A stretch of DNA of 55,093 bases from NCBI RefSeq assembly GCF_013036045.1, contig NZ_WTPX01000015.1, positions 1-55,093 on the forward strand. Direction: 5' to 3'. Numbering within the stretch: position 1 is the first letter of the stretch; the number at the start of each line of letters is the position of its first letter. Source of the DNA: Alienimonas chondri (lineage in GTDB: Bacteria > Planctomycetota > Planctomycetia > Planctomycetales > Planctomycetaceae). The notes beneath the pieces were generated by a model. It searched no databases. It was not told where the DNA came from and worked only from the letters and a program-made list of their open reading frames with translations. The position numbers were made by a program, and so were the translations under genes. Shown piece by piece: positions 9,032 through 18,803 of this stretch.

Positions 9032-10330
9032 ATGAAAATCGCCCTCGCCCTGCTGCTCCTCGGCACCTCCACCGCCGTCGCGGGAGACTGGCCACAGATC
9101 CTCGGCCCGAACCGCAACGGCGTCGCCGTCGATGAGCAGCCGCTGACGGCGCTGCCCACGGATCTCTCCCCCAAATGGGAGAAGCCGGTCGGTGATGGGT
9201 TCGCCGGCCCGGCGGTCGCGGACGGCGCCGTCTACCTGTTCCACCGAGTCAGGGCCGACGACGGGCAGGAGGTCGAGCGGCTCGAAGCCCTCGACGCCGC
9301 GACCGGAGAAGCCCGCTGGGCGAGCGACTCGCCGGCGACCTACGGCGGCGGGTTCATTGCCGACGACGGCCCCCGCTGCGTGCCCGTCGTCACCCCGCTG
9401 TTGGGCGGCCGGATCGTCACGTTCGGCGCCGCGGGCGTGCTGCGTTGCGTGAGCGTGACGGACGGCAGCGAACTGTGGAAGCGTGATGCCGCGGCCGACT
9501 ACGGCGCCGACGCCGGCTACTTCGGCTTCGGCAGCACGCCGCTGGTCGTGCCGGTCGAATCGGCGGACGGCGAGGACGGTGGCATCGTGCTGTGCGTCGT
9601 CGGCGGCGACCGGGACGGGGCTGGCGTGGTCGGGTTCGATCTAAAGACCGGCGAGACTCGCTGGACCGCGACGGATGCGAAGGCGGCATACGCCTCTCCG
9701 GTGCTGTTGCCGCGTCGGACGGGGGCGGAGGCCGTCGTCCCTACTCGGCTCACCACCTACGGCATCGATGTCTACACCGGCCGGGTGAAGTGGGAAGCGC
9801 CGTTTGGGGCAAGAGGCCCGACGGCCGTGGGAGCGAATCCGGTCGTCATTGGGCGGGCGCCTGCTAGCTTGTTTCTCACGGCGAGCTACAACGTCGGGGC
9901 GACGCTGCTGGACGTGACGGACCAAGGCGCCGTCGGGGTTTATGCGGACTCCGAAGTGCTCGCTGCCCACTACGCGACGCCGGTGAAAGTTGGCGGAGCT
10001 TGTTATGGCATCGACGGGCGGCAAGACGTCGGACAGAGCGATCTGGTCTGCTTCAATCCCGCGGAAAATCGCCGCCTGTGGACCGAGCCGAACTTCGGCC
10101 ACGGCACGCTCATCGCCGTGCCGAGACCAGTGTCCGGCGGCTCAGTCCTGATCTTAAAGACTGACGGTGCACTCGTCCTCGTCTCCTCCGACCCGAAGCG
10201 GTACCGCGAACTCGGTCACGCATCGCTCTTCAATACGACGACCCGCGCCCTGCCCGCCTACAGCGATGGCGTGCTGTACGCCCGGGACGAGAACGTCCTC
10301 AGGTCGTTTGATCTCTCAGCGCAAAAGTAA
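9032..10330 (+). CDS. secreted PQQ-like beta-propeller repeat protein
   Basis: The 432-residue protein has a signal peptide (about 1-18, cut after AVAG) and the DWPQILGPNRNG opening typical of planctomycete outer-layer propellers. Repeats of the form 'ALDAATGEARW' (PQQ-binding-like/WD-type blades) recur through the chain, for example near residues 87-97, 207-217 and 245-255. It is probably periplasmic, either a structural propeller or a binding protein; no PQQ-dehydrogenase catalytic residues are recognisable. Its TAA stop lies inside the palindrome at 10328-10359. Confidence 0.78.
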   Translation: MKIALALLLLGTSTAVAGDWPQILGPNRNGVAVDEQPLTALPTDLSPKWEKPVGDGFAGPAVADGAVYLFHRVRADDGQEVERLEALDAATGEARWASDSPATYGGGFIADDGPRCVPVVTPLLGGRIVTFGAAGVLRCVSVTDGSELWKRDAAADYGADAGYFGFGSTPLVVPVESADGEDGGIVLCVVGGDRDGAGVVGFDLKTGETRWTATDAKAAYASPVLLPRRTGAEAVVPTRLTTYGIDVYTGRVKWEAPFGARGPTAVGANPVVIGRAPASLFLTASYNVGATLLDVTDQGAVGVYADSEVLAAHYATPVKVGGACYGIDGRQDVGQSDLVCFNPAENRRLWTEPNFGHGTLIAVPRPVSGGSVLILKTDGALVLVSSDPKRYRELGHASLFNTTTRALPAYSDGVLYARDENVLRSFDLSAQK

Positions 10331-10359
10331 CGCCGAGGCCCCGCGGGGCCTCGGCGTTA
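10328..10359. terminator. 32-nt perfect palindrome, bidirectional terminator
   Basis: A perfect palindrome starts with the TAA stop of the propeller gene and ends 20 nt before the stop of the convergent aldehyde dehydrogenase. Its outer bases (TAACGC.GAGGC ... GCCTC.GCGTTA) match those of the hairpin at 20807-20838, so the two may belong to one repeat family. It is the probable terminator for both genes. Confidence 0.7.
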
Positions 10360-10379
10360 CGACGTCGAAACGATCTGAA

Positions 10380-11840
10380 TTAGCCCTGGTACTTGAGGTA
10401 GACGCTCTTGTACCGCAGGTAGTGCTCCAGGCCCTTCTTGCCGTCGTCGCCGCCGACGCCGCTCTGCTTCCAGCCGGTGTGGTAGCCGTGGATGCTTTCC
10501 ACGCAGCCGCGGTTGATATACAGCTCGCCCAGTTCCAGATCGCGGACGGCCCGCATGATCTTGTTCATATCGTTCGTGATGAGGTAGCCGGCGAGACCGA
10601 ACTTCGTGTCGTTCGCCAGGGCAATGCCCTCTTCAAAGTCGTCGAACGGCGCGACCGGCGAGACCGGGCCGAAGATTTCGTCCCGCATCAGCGGGCTGCT
10701 GTTGTCGACGCCGGTCACGACCGTCGGCTTGTACCAGTAGCCCTTCTCGTAGGCGCCTTCCCGCTCGAACAGCCCGCCGCCGGTCAGCGTCGTGGCGCCC
10801 GCGGCGACCGCGGCTTTGACCATCCGGTCGACCTTCTCCAGTTCGGTCTTGTTGACCTTCGGGCCGAGGTACATGTCCTCGTTCAGCGGATCGCCGACGG
10901 ACAACCCCTCCACCTTGGCGACGTATTTGTCGAGGAACTGCTCGTACACGCCCCGCTGAACGTAGGTGCGTTCGTTGGCGGTGCAGATTTGTCCGCAGTT
11001 CAGGAACCGGCTGAAGACGGCGATGTCGACCGCCTCATCGACGTCCGCATCGTTCAGCACTAGGAACGGCGCCTTCCCGCCGAGTTCCAACGAGGCGAAC
11101 GTGACGTTCTCCGCGGCGGCTTTGGCGATCGCCTTGCCGGTCGCGACGCTGCCGGTGAAGGAGATCACGTCCGCCAGCGGGCTGCTGGTGAGGGCGGCGC
11201 CGGCGGTGGCGCCGCGGCCGGTCACGATGCTGACGATGCCCGGCGGCACGCCGGCTTCCTCGGCCAGCTTGGCCAGTTCGAGGGCCGTCAGCGGGGTGTC
11301 TTCGTGCGGCTTCAACACGATCGCGCAACCGGCGATCAGCGCCGGGGCGATCTTCCGACAGGCGACGGCGTACGGGAAGTTCCAGGCGATCACGCCCACG
11401 GCGACGCCGGCCGGCTGCGGCACGAGCCACAGTTGTTCATTCGGCTGGTCGGCGGAGAGGATCTCGCCGTCGATGTGCCGATCGAAACCGGCGTAGTACC
11501 GCAGCCAGCTGTTGCCGAAGTCGATCTCGCCGCGAGCCTCGCGGATCGGCTTGCCGACCTCTTTCGCCAGCAGTTGGGCGAACTTCTCCTTGTTCGCATC
11601 GACCAGATCGGCCCATTTGCGGAGAGCGTTTCCGCGCTCGACGCCGGTCAGGCGGCCCCAGGCCTTCTGGGCGGTCTTGGCGAATTCCAACGCCTCGGTG
11701 CACTGTTCGGCAGTGGCGTCCGGGGTGGTGGCGAGGACCGATTCGTCCGAGGGATTGAGCACCTCGATCTTCGTATCGCCGTCCTGCCAACGGCCTGCGG
11801 CGTAAAACTGGTAGTCCTTGGAGCCGGAGAACAACGACAT
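10380..11840 (-). CDS. aldehyde dehydrogenase, AldA (lactaldehyde/glycolaldehyde) type
   Basis: This NAD(P)-dependent aldehyde dehydrogenase (486 residues) has the catalytic Cys in GQICTANERTYV, the general base Glu in LELGGKAPF, and the cofactor segments IAWNFPYAVACRK and SFTGSVATGKAIAK. The C-terminus (GELYINRG...GYHTGWKQSGVGG.DGKKGL) closely follows E. coli AldA, suggesting lactaldehyde or glycolaldehyde as substrate. In planctomycetes this would fit deoxysugar (fucose/rhamnose) breakdown, though no such genes are adjacent. An in-frame start 36 codons upstream exists, but the family alignment and the compact MSLFSGSKDY start favour ATG 11840. The gene is divergent from the DUF1080 lipoprotein gene. 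Confidence 0.88.
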   Translation of the reverse strand: MSLFSGSKDYQFYAAGRWQDGDTKIEVLNPSDESVLATTPDATAEQCTEALEFAKTAQKAWGRLTGVERGNALRKWADLVDANKEKFAQLLAKEVGKPIREARGEIDFGNSWLRYYAGFDRHIDGEILSADQPNEQLWLVPQPAGVAVGVIAWNFPYAVACRKIAPALIAGCAIVLKPHEDTPLTALELAKLAEEAGVPPGIVSIVTGRGATAGAALTSSPLADVISFTGSVATGKAIAKAAAENVTFASLELGGKAPFLVLNDADVDEAVDIAVFSRFLNCGQICTANERTYVQRGVYEQFLDKYVAKVEGLSVGDPLNEDMYLGPKVNKTELEKVDRMVKAAVAAGATTLTGGGLFEREGAYEKGYWYKPTVVTGVDNSSPLMRDEIFGPVSPVAPFDDFEEGIALANDTKFGLAGYLITNDMNKIMRAVRDLELGELYINRGCVESIHGYHTGWKQSGVGGDDGKKGLEHYLRYKSVYLKYQG

Positions 11841-11934
11841 GGAGTAGACCTTTCGGCGGGAAAACCGCGGTGCGGGGTGCGAGGCGAGCGGGTATCGTGG
11901 CGGCGTTCGCTCCGAGTCGCAATCACGTCCCCCG

Positions 11935-12765
11935 ATGTACGCGCCCAACGACCGTCACGATCCTCACGGAGACGCCGACGCCCCGCACGGTTTCCTCGAC
12001 GACCCGCTCGCGCACGTAGGCGACGACATCGCGGTCGATCGTCGGGGGCGGATCATCCGTCGGTTCGTCTACAGCGGGCTGGCCCTCGCCGCGGCGGGGC
12101 TGATCACCCTGCTGAACGGCTGCGACAAGGCGGAGGCGCCGGGGCCGCCGGAAGATGCGGAGATCATCAATGAAGTCGGCGGGACGTCGAACCTGCCGGA
12201 CGGCATGCCGTCGTTCAAACCGCTCCCCGAGGCGTTGGAGGACTTCGCCCTGTTCCCCGCCGACGGGCCGATCACCTTCAACCCAACCGACGAGGGCGTG
12301 GTGCTCGACGGTCGCGGCTACTTCGCCTCGACGGAGGAGTACGGCCTCGACTTCACCGTGACTTACGAGTACCGCTTCCCGAACGCCGCGGAGATGGACG
12401 AAGCCGACCGACCGAACTGCAACACCGGCTGCCTGCTGTTCATCGACGAAACCGACAAAGTCTGGCCGCGGTGCCTCGAAGTGCAGGGCAAATGGACCGA
12501 GACGGCGAACGTCAAATCGAACGCCCGCGACGTGACCGTGAATGCAACGACCGACGAAGCCGCCCGCGACGCCGCCCGCAAGCCGCCCGGCGAGTGGAAC
12601 CGCGTGGAGGTCGTCAGCTCCGGCGGCGCCTTGACGGTCATGCTCAACGGTACGGAGGTGACGACGAGCGAACCGACGGACCTCACCCGCGGCCGGATCG
12701 GCTTTCAGGCCGAAGGCTTCCCGGTCGAGTTCCGCGGCGTGACGATCGAGGAACTCGGTTCGTAG
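11935..12765 (+). CDS. DUF1080 (3-keto-disaccharide hydrolase-like) lipoprotein
   Basis: The 276-residue protein has a Gly/Asp/His-rich cytoplasmic lead of about 40 residues, a hydrophobic helix (about 45-60) and a lipobox-like LLNGC, suggesting a lipid-anchored envelope protein. The rest resembles the LamG-like jelly-roll fold of DUF1080: an early VVLDGRGYFAS, a central CLLFIDETDKVWPRCLEVQGK, then GEWNRVEVVSSGGALTVMLNG and a closing GRIGFQAEGFPVEFRGVTI. Family members act on or bind 3-keto glycosides. The N-terminus before the helix is unusually long. It is convergent with the GH13 gene across a repeat-rich gap. Confidence 0.75.
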   Translation: MYAPNDRHDPHGDADAPHGFLDDPLAHVGDDIAVDRRGRIIRRFVYSGLALAAAGLITLLNGCDKAEAPGPPEDAEIINEVGGTSNLPDGMPSFKPLPEALEDFALFPADGPITFNPTDEGVVLDGRGYFASTEEYGLDFTVTYEYRFPNAAEMDEADRPNCNTGCLLFIDETDKVWPRCLEVQGKWTETANVKSNARDVTVNATTDEAARDAARKPPGEWNRVEVVSSGGALTVMLNGTEVTTSEPTDLTRGRIGFQAEGFPVEFRGVTIEELGS

Positions 12766-12844
12766 CGGCATCCCTTCAGGGCGCCCCTTGCGGACGGCAA
12801 TACTCGACGCCGCACGAGGCAGGCTTCAGCCTGCCGCTACGAAC
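12758..12844. repeat. composite palindromic intergenic repeat
   Basis: An outer 13-bp inverted repeat (12758-12770 with 12832-12844, GTTCGTAGCGGCA) encloses a 7-bp hairpin with a TTCA loop at 12818-12835 (GGCAGGC/GCCTGCC). It lies between the convergent DUF1080 and GH13_18 genes and may serve as a terminator for both. The GGCAGGCTTCAGCCTGCC core resembles a sequence I recall as dispersed in planctomycete intergenic regions. Confidence 0.6.
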
Positions 12845-12850
12845 GAGCGC

Positions 12851-14575
12851 CTACGCCGTTTCTTTCGCCCACACGGTCTGCCACGGGCCGAGTTCGATCC
12901 GCTCGCCGCAGGCCCCGCCGGCGATCAAATCCTCGCCGCCACGCCAACCGGAGAGGGCCGACAGATCCGCGGTGACCGGGCCGCCGGTGAGGTTCGTCAG
13001 GCAGGCGATCCGTTCCTCCCCCTCGGGCGCCGTCCGGGCGAAAGCGACGAGGCTCGGGCCGAGATCCAAGACCGCCTGCGGCGCCTCCGGGTGGAAGGCG
13101 GTTTGCGCACGTCGTACGTCCAACAACGACTTGTATTGTTCGAAGACCGCGGCCGCGGCGGCTCCGGAGAGGTGTGCGTCCAGCTCCGCCCAGGTGAATT
13201 TGCGGCGATTGATCGTTCTCGCCCGGCCGGTCTCCTCGACGCCTTCAGACCAGTTCGGCGTGCCCACGAGGCTGTGGAAGTAGATGCCGGGGATGCCTTT
13301 CAACGCCAGCATCACCGCTTGCGAGGAAAGGAACCGGCGGACGTGGGCGTCGCGGGCCTCCGGCGTCTCCGAGGCGTTCGGATCGCCGAGCGCGCTGAAG
13401 TACGTGCAGTTGAGTTCGTAAGGAGTCTTGCTGCCGTCGGCGTTCGCCCGGCGGCTGACCTGTCCGCCCCGCGCTTCGACCGCGGCGACGAGTCCCTCCA
13501 ACCGCTCCGGCGGCGCCAATCCCTCCAGCGGCCGCACGCCGACGCCGTCATGGCTGGCGGTGAAATTAAAATACGTCATCCCCGTGCCCGGTTCCGACAG
13601 ATCGTGCAGCCAAGCGTTGAGATACTGCCCGTCGCCGGTCGTCAACGCGTCGAGCAGCAGCGGAGGCAGACTGAAGTTATAAACAAGGTGCGCCTCGTCC
13701 CCGCCGCCGAAATACGAGATGTTTTCCGCGTGCGGGACGTTGGTCTCGGAGAGGATCAGCGTTCCGGGAGCGACGGCGTCGAGCACGTCCCGCATCACCT
13801 TCAGCGCGGTATGCGTCTCCGGCAGGTGGATGCAGTTGGTCCCAAGCCGCTTCCATAAATAGGCGATCGCGTCCATCCGCAGGATCCGGGCGCCCCTCGC
13901 GGCGTAGCCGACCAGCACGTCGAGCATTTCGACCAGCAGCGCCGGCTCGGCGAAGTTCAGATCGATCTGGTCGGCGCTGAAGGTCGTCCAGACGTGCTTC
14001 GTGCCGTCTGCGGTCTTGAACGGAGTGAGCAGCGGGTGCGTGCGGGGCCGGGTGACGTCCTTAAGCCGCGGGTCGTCGGGGTCTTCGATGATGAACCAGT
14101 CGCGATACGGCTCTTCATTCCGAAGAAATGCCTGGAACCACTCGTTCTCCGCGGAGCAATGGTTCAATACATAGTCGAAGGCGAGGTCGAAGTGCTCGCC
14201 CATGGCCTCGACGTCCTCCCAGTCGCCGACGTCGGGATCGACGGCGCGATAATCGATCACGCTGAACCCGTCGTCGCTGCTGTACGGAAAGTGCGGCAGC
14301 AAATGCACGCCGCTGAGGGCGCCTTTCAACCCGTTGTCCAACAACCATTGGGTTTGAGCCGGCAGCGCGTGCCCCTCGCCGTCCCCCGGGCGAACCATAT
14401 CGCCGTAGGTGATGAGCACCGCATCGGTCTCGTCCCACAGGTCCTCCCCCTTCGCCGGCAGATCGTAGCGGTCCGCGATGGCTTCGATGCCGGTCAACGC
14501 TTCGTCGGCCCGATCGCCGTACAGCGTGGCGAGCTTCGCGGTGAGGGACTCGCGGACGGCGTCGGGGAGGGGCAT
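12851..14575 (-). CDS. GH13_18 sugar phosphorylase, probable glucosylglycerate phosphorylase
   Basis: A retaining glycoside phosphorylase of 574 residues in the sucrose-phosphorylase subfamily of GH13. Catalytic residues are visible: nucleophile D235 (ILRMDAIAYLWK), acid/base E277 (LILSETNVPHAENISYF) and stabilising D343 (TASHDGVG). The wording around them (GTNCIHLPETH, SKTPYELNCTYFSALGDPN) follows the glucosylglycerate phosphorylase/YcjM branch rather than plain sucrose phosphorylase. It would turn glucosylglycerate plus phosphate into glucose-1-phosphate and glycerate. It is the last gene of the minus-strand operon that begins with gpgS, which supports this substrate. Sucrose or another glucoside remains possible. 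Confidence 0.82.
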   Translation of the reverse strand: MPLPDAVRESLTAKLATLYGDRADEALTGIEAIADRYDLPAKGEDLWDETDAVLITYGDMVRPGDGEGHALPAQTQWLLDNGLKGALSGVHLLPHFPYSSDDGFSVIDYRAVDPDVGDWEDVEAMGEHFDLAFDYVLNHCSAENEWFQAFLRNEEPYRDWFIIEDPDDPRLKDVTRPRTHPLLTPFKTADGTKHVWTTFSADQIDLNFAEPALLVEMLDVLVGYAARGARILRMDAIAYLWKRLGTNCIHLPETHTALKVMRDVLDAVAPGTLILSETNVPHAENISYFGGGDEAHLVYNFSLPPLLLDALTTGDGQYLNAWLHDLSEPGTGMTYFNFTASHDGVGVRPLEGLAPPERLEGLVAAVEARGGQVSRRANADGSKTPYELNCTYFSALGDPNASETPEARDAHVRRFLSSQAVMLALKGIPGIYFHSLVGTPNWSEGVEETGRARTINRRKFTWAELDAHLSGAAAAAVFEQYKSLLDVRRAQTAFHPEAPQAVLDLGPSLVAFARTAPEGEERIACLTNLTGGPVTADLSALSGWRGGEDLIAGGACGERIELGPWQTVWAKETA

Positions 14576-14596
14576 GGGCAGCTTCCTGTCAGAGTG

Positions 14597-14657
14597 GTGA
14601 GCCCGAAGCGCAAGCGAGGGTCTCGGGGTCCGCTCCTCGCTTGCGCTTCGGGCTCAC
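14597..14657. repeat. 23-bp inverted repeat of planctomycete REP-like type
   Basis: Perfect 23-bp arms at 14597-14619 and 14635-14657 with a 15-nt loop, between the GT4 and GH13_18 genes. The arm contains GCCCGAAGCGCAAGCGAGG, which I recall as a highly repeated intergenic motif in Planctomycetes. Inside the operon it could stabilise or attenuate the transcript. Confidence 0.75.
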
Positions 14658-14674
14658 GAGGGGGCGCCGGATCG

Positions 14675-15943
14675 CTAGAGCTCGTCGTCGCCGGTGAGGT
14701 TCGCCACCAGGCTCCGCAGTTTCCGACGCAGCACCGTATACCCGAAGAACCGCAGAGCGAGGTGATAATTGTGCTCGACCATCGCATCCCGATACGGGAC
14801 GTCGTCGATCACCCGGCGGACGCCGTCCGTCACGTCTTTGGTGAGATAGCCGTCCATCGTCACGACCTCGAAACCCTTCGTTTCGATATCCTGCCGGAAG
14901 ATACTGTAACGATTCACCAGCACCGGCTTCTTAAAGTAGAACGCTTCCAGCAGCGCGTTGCCGAAGCCCTCGTACAGTGACGGATAGGTGATGAAATCCG
15001 CGTGCGGGTAAGTGTCCCAGAGGGAATAAATCTTGCGGCCCTCCGCGTCGCTGTGCCGCGTTTCGCCGACGCGGGCGGCGACGAACCGCAGGTCCACCCC
15101 TTGATGCTCCGCCATCTCGGCGAGGGCGTGTTGATACTCGTTACCTTCGTCGCCGCTCTCGTGAGTAATCACCAGCTTGCACCGGGGATCGCGGAGTTGA
15201 GCGACGAGATTGATGGCGTGCTCGATCCCCTTCCGCGGAACCACGCGCGTCGGTTGCAGGATTAAAATATCGTCCGGGGCGACGCCGATCTCGCTGCGAA
15301 AGTCAGAACTATACAGGTCGCAGGTTTCCGGCGGCTCCTCGAAGTTCAACACGTTCGGCACGAGGATCGAACTGCACCCGGTCCGCCAGGCCAGATCCTG
15401 CTGGCCGGCGGTATTGATCGTAACGTGCTGGATGCTCGGCAGGTTCGGGGGGAAGGCCTGCTCCAGATAGTCGCCGACCGCGTTCACCATGAAGCGATCC
15501 CGCTCCCAATAGAAATCGTGGTGGTGAGCGATCGTGGGGAAGTTCGTCTCCGCGATGTACTGCGTGAGGGCGACCCCCAACGGAATGTTCATCGGGATGC
15601 ACAGGCAGTTTTGAGCGACGAGCACGTCGATCTCAAAATGCCGGACGAACTCCGCGATCCCTCCTTTGAGGTGATCCGCCAACTCTTGAATGCGGCGGGT
15701 GATTTTCGGCGAGCGGGTGACGCAGCCGAAGACCTCCTCGTTGATCGCGGCGATCTCCGGGTGACCGAAATAGGCCTCCGGAATCACGCTGCTGATCGCG
15801 GGGTCGCGGTCGCTTTTCCCGCTGAACCAAAAGGATTCGTCCTTGTTGGTCCAGAAGATTTGCGCCCACTTGGCGGCTTCGAGGCTGACGCCGTCCGTAC
15901 CGTGGAAGCGGGTGGAGACGAAGCCGATCCGGCGGCCGGGCAT
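14675..15943 (-). CDS. GT4 glycosyltransferase, candidate mannosylglucosyl-3-phosphoglycerate synthase
   Basis: The 422-residue GT-B fold enzyme begins [19 protein letters not shown] (the N-terminal GG loop of retaining GT4 enzymes). It has [22 protein letters not shown] at the start of the C-terminal Rossmann domain and the nucleotide-sugar E-x7-E motif in [18 protein letters not shown]. In Rhodopirellula baltica a GT of this class (MggA) adds mannose to glucosyl-3-phosphoglycerate made by GpgS. The same operon here holds gpgS and a phosphatase, so this is the best MggA candidate; the barstar-fused GT is the alternative. No signal peptide, so cytoplasmic. Confidence 0.7.
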   Translation of the reverse strand: MPGRRIGFVSTRFHGTDGVSLEAAKWAQIFWTNKDESFWFSGKSDRDPAISSVIPEAYFGHPEIAAINEEVFGCVTRSPKITRRIQELADHLKGGIAEFVRHFEIDVLVAQNCLCIPMNIPLGVALTQYIAETNFPTIAHHHDFYWERDRFMVNAVGDYLEQAFPPNLPSIQHVTINTAGQQDLAWRTGCSSILVPNVLNFEEPPETCDLYSSDFRSEIGVAPDDILILQPTRVVPRKGIEHAINLVAQLRDPRCKLVITHESGDEGNEYQHALAEMAEHQGVDLRFVAARVGETRHSDAEGRKIYSLWDTYPHADFITYPSLYEGFGNALLEAFYFKKPVLVNRYSIFRQDIETKGFEVVTMDGYLTKDVTDGVRRVIDDVPYRDAMVEHNYHLALRFFGYTVLRRKLRSLVANLTGDDEL

Positions 15944-16028
15944 CTGGGACGTTCGCGGGTGGAGCGGGGACCGGCCGCCTGAGTGAGTGCGGGGAGCGGC
16001 GGCCGGTCGGCGGGCGGGGTGCTCGTTT

Positions 16029-16925
16029 CTACCCGTGATCGGCCGCGGTTTCCACGGCCGGCAGGCAGTCGAGCAGCTGGCGCAGATCCGTCACGGTGAC
16101 GGTCGGGCGGGTGTTCGCGACCCGTTCGTCCCCTTCCCGCAGCCGCAAACTCCGCTCGTCCCCGGCGAACAGGGCGGTGCGGAAACCCATCTGCTGGGCC
16201 GGCGTGCAATCGTTCAGCAGATCGTTGCCGACGTACAGAACCTCGTGCGGTTCGATGCCGTGCGATTTCAGCTTCGCCGCGGCGCATTCGTAGAGGTACG
16301 TCCCCGGTTTGGCCCGGCGGCACTCGTAACTCCAAACCATCACGTCCTCCGCAAACAGGGATCCACGGGCCATGTTCAACCCGAGGTGCGCCCGGACGAC
16401 CAACGGCGTGAACCACTGAGCGTTCGAGACGATGCCCAGCAGGAGGCCGCGGCCGGCGATCGCCTTCACCACCTCCGCAGCGTGCGGCATGGTCCAAGTA
16501 GGATTCACGCGACACTCGTACTCGATAGTGAGCCGCAGGAGGTCGTTCCGCTCCGGCGGCTCGACGCCAAGGACGCCGAGCGCGTTCCGCCAGATCTCGG
16601 TGATGTCGACCTCGGGATATTCGATGCGGAGATCGCGCTTCGCGGCATGATCGTCGCGGATCGCGGCGTTCAACGCCTCCACCCCGATCTCCCCGTCGAC
16701 GGTCGCCGGCAATCCGACGGCTTGGAGGGAGGAAACGAAGGCGTCGCCCCGTCCCGCGGCGGCGTTGACGCCCACGTCGCCGCTGCCGGAGATCACCAAC
16801 GTCCCGTACACGTCGAACAATACGGCCCGCACGCCCTCCAGCGCGGCGACGCGGGGCTCGGTTCCGGTCGGCAGAGCCTCCAGAGGGGCGGACCGCTCGC
16901 GGATCAGGGCGACGAAGTCAGTCAT
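16029..16925 (-). CDS. HAD superfamily phosphatase, candidate MggB-type
   Basis: The 298-residue HAD hydrolase has motif I as FDVYGTL (about residue 38), motif II Ser in GIVSNAQWF, motif III Lys in [10 protein letters not shown] and motif IV in [18 protein letters not shown], with a helical cap between motifs I and II. All four motifs are intact. In this operon the expected substrate is the phosphorylated precursor of (mannosyl)glucosylglycerate, so it may do the final dephosphorylation; that is inference from context. It starts 30 nt after the barstar-GT stop and is followed by the GT4 gene after 85 nt. Confidence 0.8.
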   Translation of the reverse strand: MTDFVALIRERSAPLEALPTGTEPRVAALEGVRAVLFDVYGTLVISGSGDVGVNAAAGRGDAFVSSLQAVGLPATVDGEIGVEALNAAIRDDHAAKRDLRIEYPEVDITEIWRNALGVLGVEPPERNDLLRLTIEYECRVNPTWTMPHAAEVVKAIAGRGLLLGIVSNAQWFTPLVVRAHLGLNMARGSLFAEDVMVWSYECRRAKPGTYLYECAAAKLKSHGIEPHEVLYVGNDLLNDCTPAQQMGFRTALFAGDERSLRLREGDERVANTRPTVTVTDLRQLLDCLPAVETAADHG

Positions 16926-16955
16926 TGGTTCCTCATAGAATTTGCTTCGCAGTCC

Positions 16956-18803
16956 CTACCCACGAATCAGTCGGAAGGTCTTGAGATCCAGGAAGGCGTC
17001 CAGCGCCGCCCGCGGATGGGGCGGGCCGGTCACGGGGCCGACGGGCGAGGCGAGGACGGCGTCGTAGACCGCTCGCAGACGTTCGCCGCTGCCGGCGAGG
17101 CTGTAGCGGTCTCGCACCACCGCCGCGTTCGCCTGCACGATGCCGTCGGTCGGGCGACCGGGGTCGGTCTCGATGCTCCGCACTTCCCCGCGGGCGGCGG
17201 GGTCGTCGGCGATGCGGCGAATCACGGCGAATTGCAGTTCTTCATCGAGGTCCGCGAAGTCGATCCGCCCCCCGTCGGTCTTCGCCGCCAGCGCCTCGGC
17301 GAACGCCGACTCGTTCCAAGGTCGGCGGTAATCCTTAAGCAGTCGTTCGCAGCCGGCTCGGAACCGCTCTTCAAACCCGGTTCCGTCCTCCGCGATCGCC
17401 CAGTCGAGCGGGACCGTCAACGCTTCGTACAGTCCGGGAAGCTCCAGTCCTTCCGCTTTGAAATCGGCGGTGACGTGCGGCAGGTCGCGGCCCATCAACG
17501 GGCGACCGGCCAGCCACGCTTCGAGGAACACCATTCCGAAGCCCTCCGCGACGCTGGTCGTGAGGATCGCGTCCGCGGCGGCGAGGTTCTGGTGAAAGCT
17601 CAGCCCGTCCTCCTCCCCGACCCCGAACAGCACCGGCAGATCGAGTTCTTCCGCGAATGCCTTCCATCGGTCGTGATAGGCCAACTCCGCCGGGTTGCGG
17701 GGGATCAACGTCACGCCGGCCCGCTGATCGGGGTGCCCCATCGTCAGCAGGATCGTCTCGCCGAGGTTCTTCCGCCGGATGCCGCGGACGGGGTACACGA
17801 GGTAGCCCTCGTCGTCGCAGACTCCCAGCGTCGCCCGCAAGGCGGAGCGAGCCTCCTGCCGATCGGGCAGCGGGGGGAAGTCGCCCACGGGGTTCGGCAG
17901 GAAGTGCAGCCGCTCCTCCGGCACGCCCAGCGATCGCAGCACGCCCCGATCCCGGCCGTTTAAGACGGCGTAATGAATCTGCGACGCCTGCGGATAAAGC
18001 ACGGCGTCTTCGCCCAGCGCCCCGACGAGGTGCAGATAATTCGCCGGGCGGAACTCCTCCGCGAAGTCGTGCAGTTGCAGCAATAACTTCCAGCCGCGTT
18101 CGGCCAGCAGCGCCACGGCGCCCGGCAGCGAGACGTTCTTGCCGAGGGCGTGGTTGTGGATGTGCAGAACGGTCTCGTCCCGCGTCGCCTGATGGTCCGC
18201 GAGGGCGGTCTCGATGCGGTCGGCCAGACGGTCCGGCTCCGGGGAACCGTCGCCGGGGTTCAGATCGTCGTAGTCCAGCCCCGCCACGACCGGTCGGGGG
18301 GCGCGGACGCCTTCGTGTTCCAGCGTGTGTTCGTGTTCGTCCCACGCCTCGGCTCGACCGCCCGTGAGCAGCACGGCCCAGGGCGGATTGATCTGGTTCG
18401 CCCGGAGAGCCAACAGATGATTCGCCACCACCCGGGTCACCCCGCCGCGGTTCAGGTGGTAATGGGCGATCGCCGCCGCCGGCGGAGTTCGATCGGCCGG
18501 GGGGGGCGTCGCGTCGTCTGGAAATTCGATCTTTAATCGCCCATCAGATCGGTTCGCCACGTCGGAGAGAACGTCCACATAAACGCCCAGATCGCCTTCG
18601 GCCCGCAGCCGGGGCAATGCGTCGTGACGCAAGATCAGCGGCCGGTCCGCGTCCGCGACGAATGCGGAAAACGCGTCCGCGAACGCATCCCAATTCAAGG
18701 CGTGCAGCCCCGGCAGATCGATCGCCTCGGCGAACGACCGCAGAAAACCCGCCTTTGTCCCATCGCCGGGGGGCACGTTCACGATTCGGACCGACTCGCT
18801 CAC
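16956..18803 (-). CDS. barstar-like domain fused to GT4 glycosyltransferase
   Basis: The 615-residue protein has two parts. Residues about 4-95 match the barstar fold: a first strand (VRIVNVP), then DLPGLHALNWDAFADAFSAF, where N37, D39 and D43 align with barstar N33, D35 and D39. D39 of barstar is the main contact to the RNase active site; barstar Y29 and W38 are replaced. A proline-rich linker (about 97-108) leads to a GT-B enzyme with HYHLNRGGVTRVVANHLL and the E-x7-E motif in SVAEGFGMVFLEAW. The GTG start (18803) overlaps the TGA stop of the RNase gene by four bases (GTGA), implying translational coupling. The likely role is to bind the RNase before export; the sugar substrate of the GT is unknown. 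Confidence 0.78.
   Translation of the reverse strand: MSESVRIVNVPPGDGTKAGFLRSFAEAIDLPGLHALNWDAFADAFSAFVADADRPLILRHDALPRLRAEGDLGVYVDVLSDVANRSDGRLKIEFPDDATPPPADRTPPAAAIAHYHLNRGGVTRVVANHLLALRANQINPPWAVLLTGGRAEAWDEHEHTLEHEGVRAPRPVVAGLDYDDLNPGDGSPEPDRLADRIETALADHQATRDETVLHIHNHALGKNVSLPGAVALLAERGWKLLLQLHDFAEEFRPANYLHLVGALGEDAVLYPQASQIHYAVLNGRDRGVLRSLGVPEERLHFLPNPVGDFPPLPDRQEARSALRATLGVCDDEGYLVYPVRGIRRKNLGETILLTMGHPDQRAGVTLIPRNPAELAYHDRWKAFAEELDLPVLFGVGEEDGLSFHQNLAAADAILTTSVAEGFGMVFLEAWLAGRPLMGRDLPHVTADFKAEGLELPGLYEALTVPLDWAIAEDGTGFEERFRAGCERLLKDYRRPWNESAFAEALAAKTDGGRIDFADLDEELQFAVIRRIADDPAARGEVRSIETDPGRPTDGIVQANAAVVRDRYSLAGSGERLRAVYDAVLASPVGPVTGPPHPRAALDAFLDLKTFRLIRG

Noticed and set aside
12851-14575. 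Plain sucrose phosphorylase as the name of the GH13_18 gene
   Set aside because: Active-site context fits the glucosylglycerate phosphorylase/YcjM branch better, and gpgS is in the same operon. Sucrose is kept only as an alternative.
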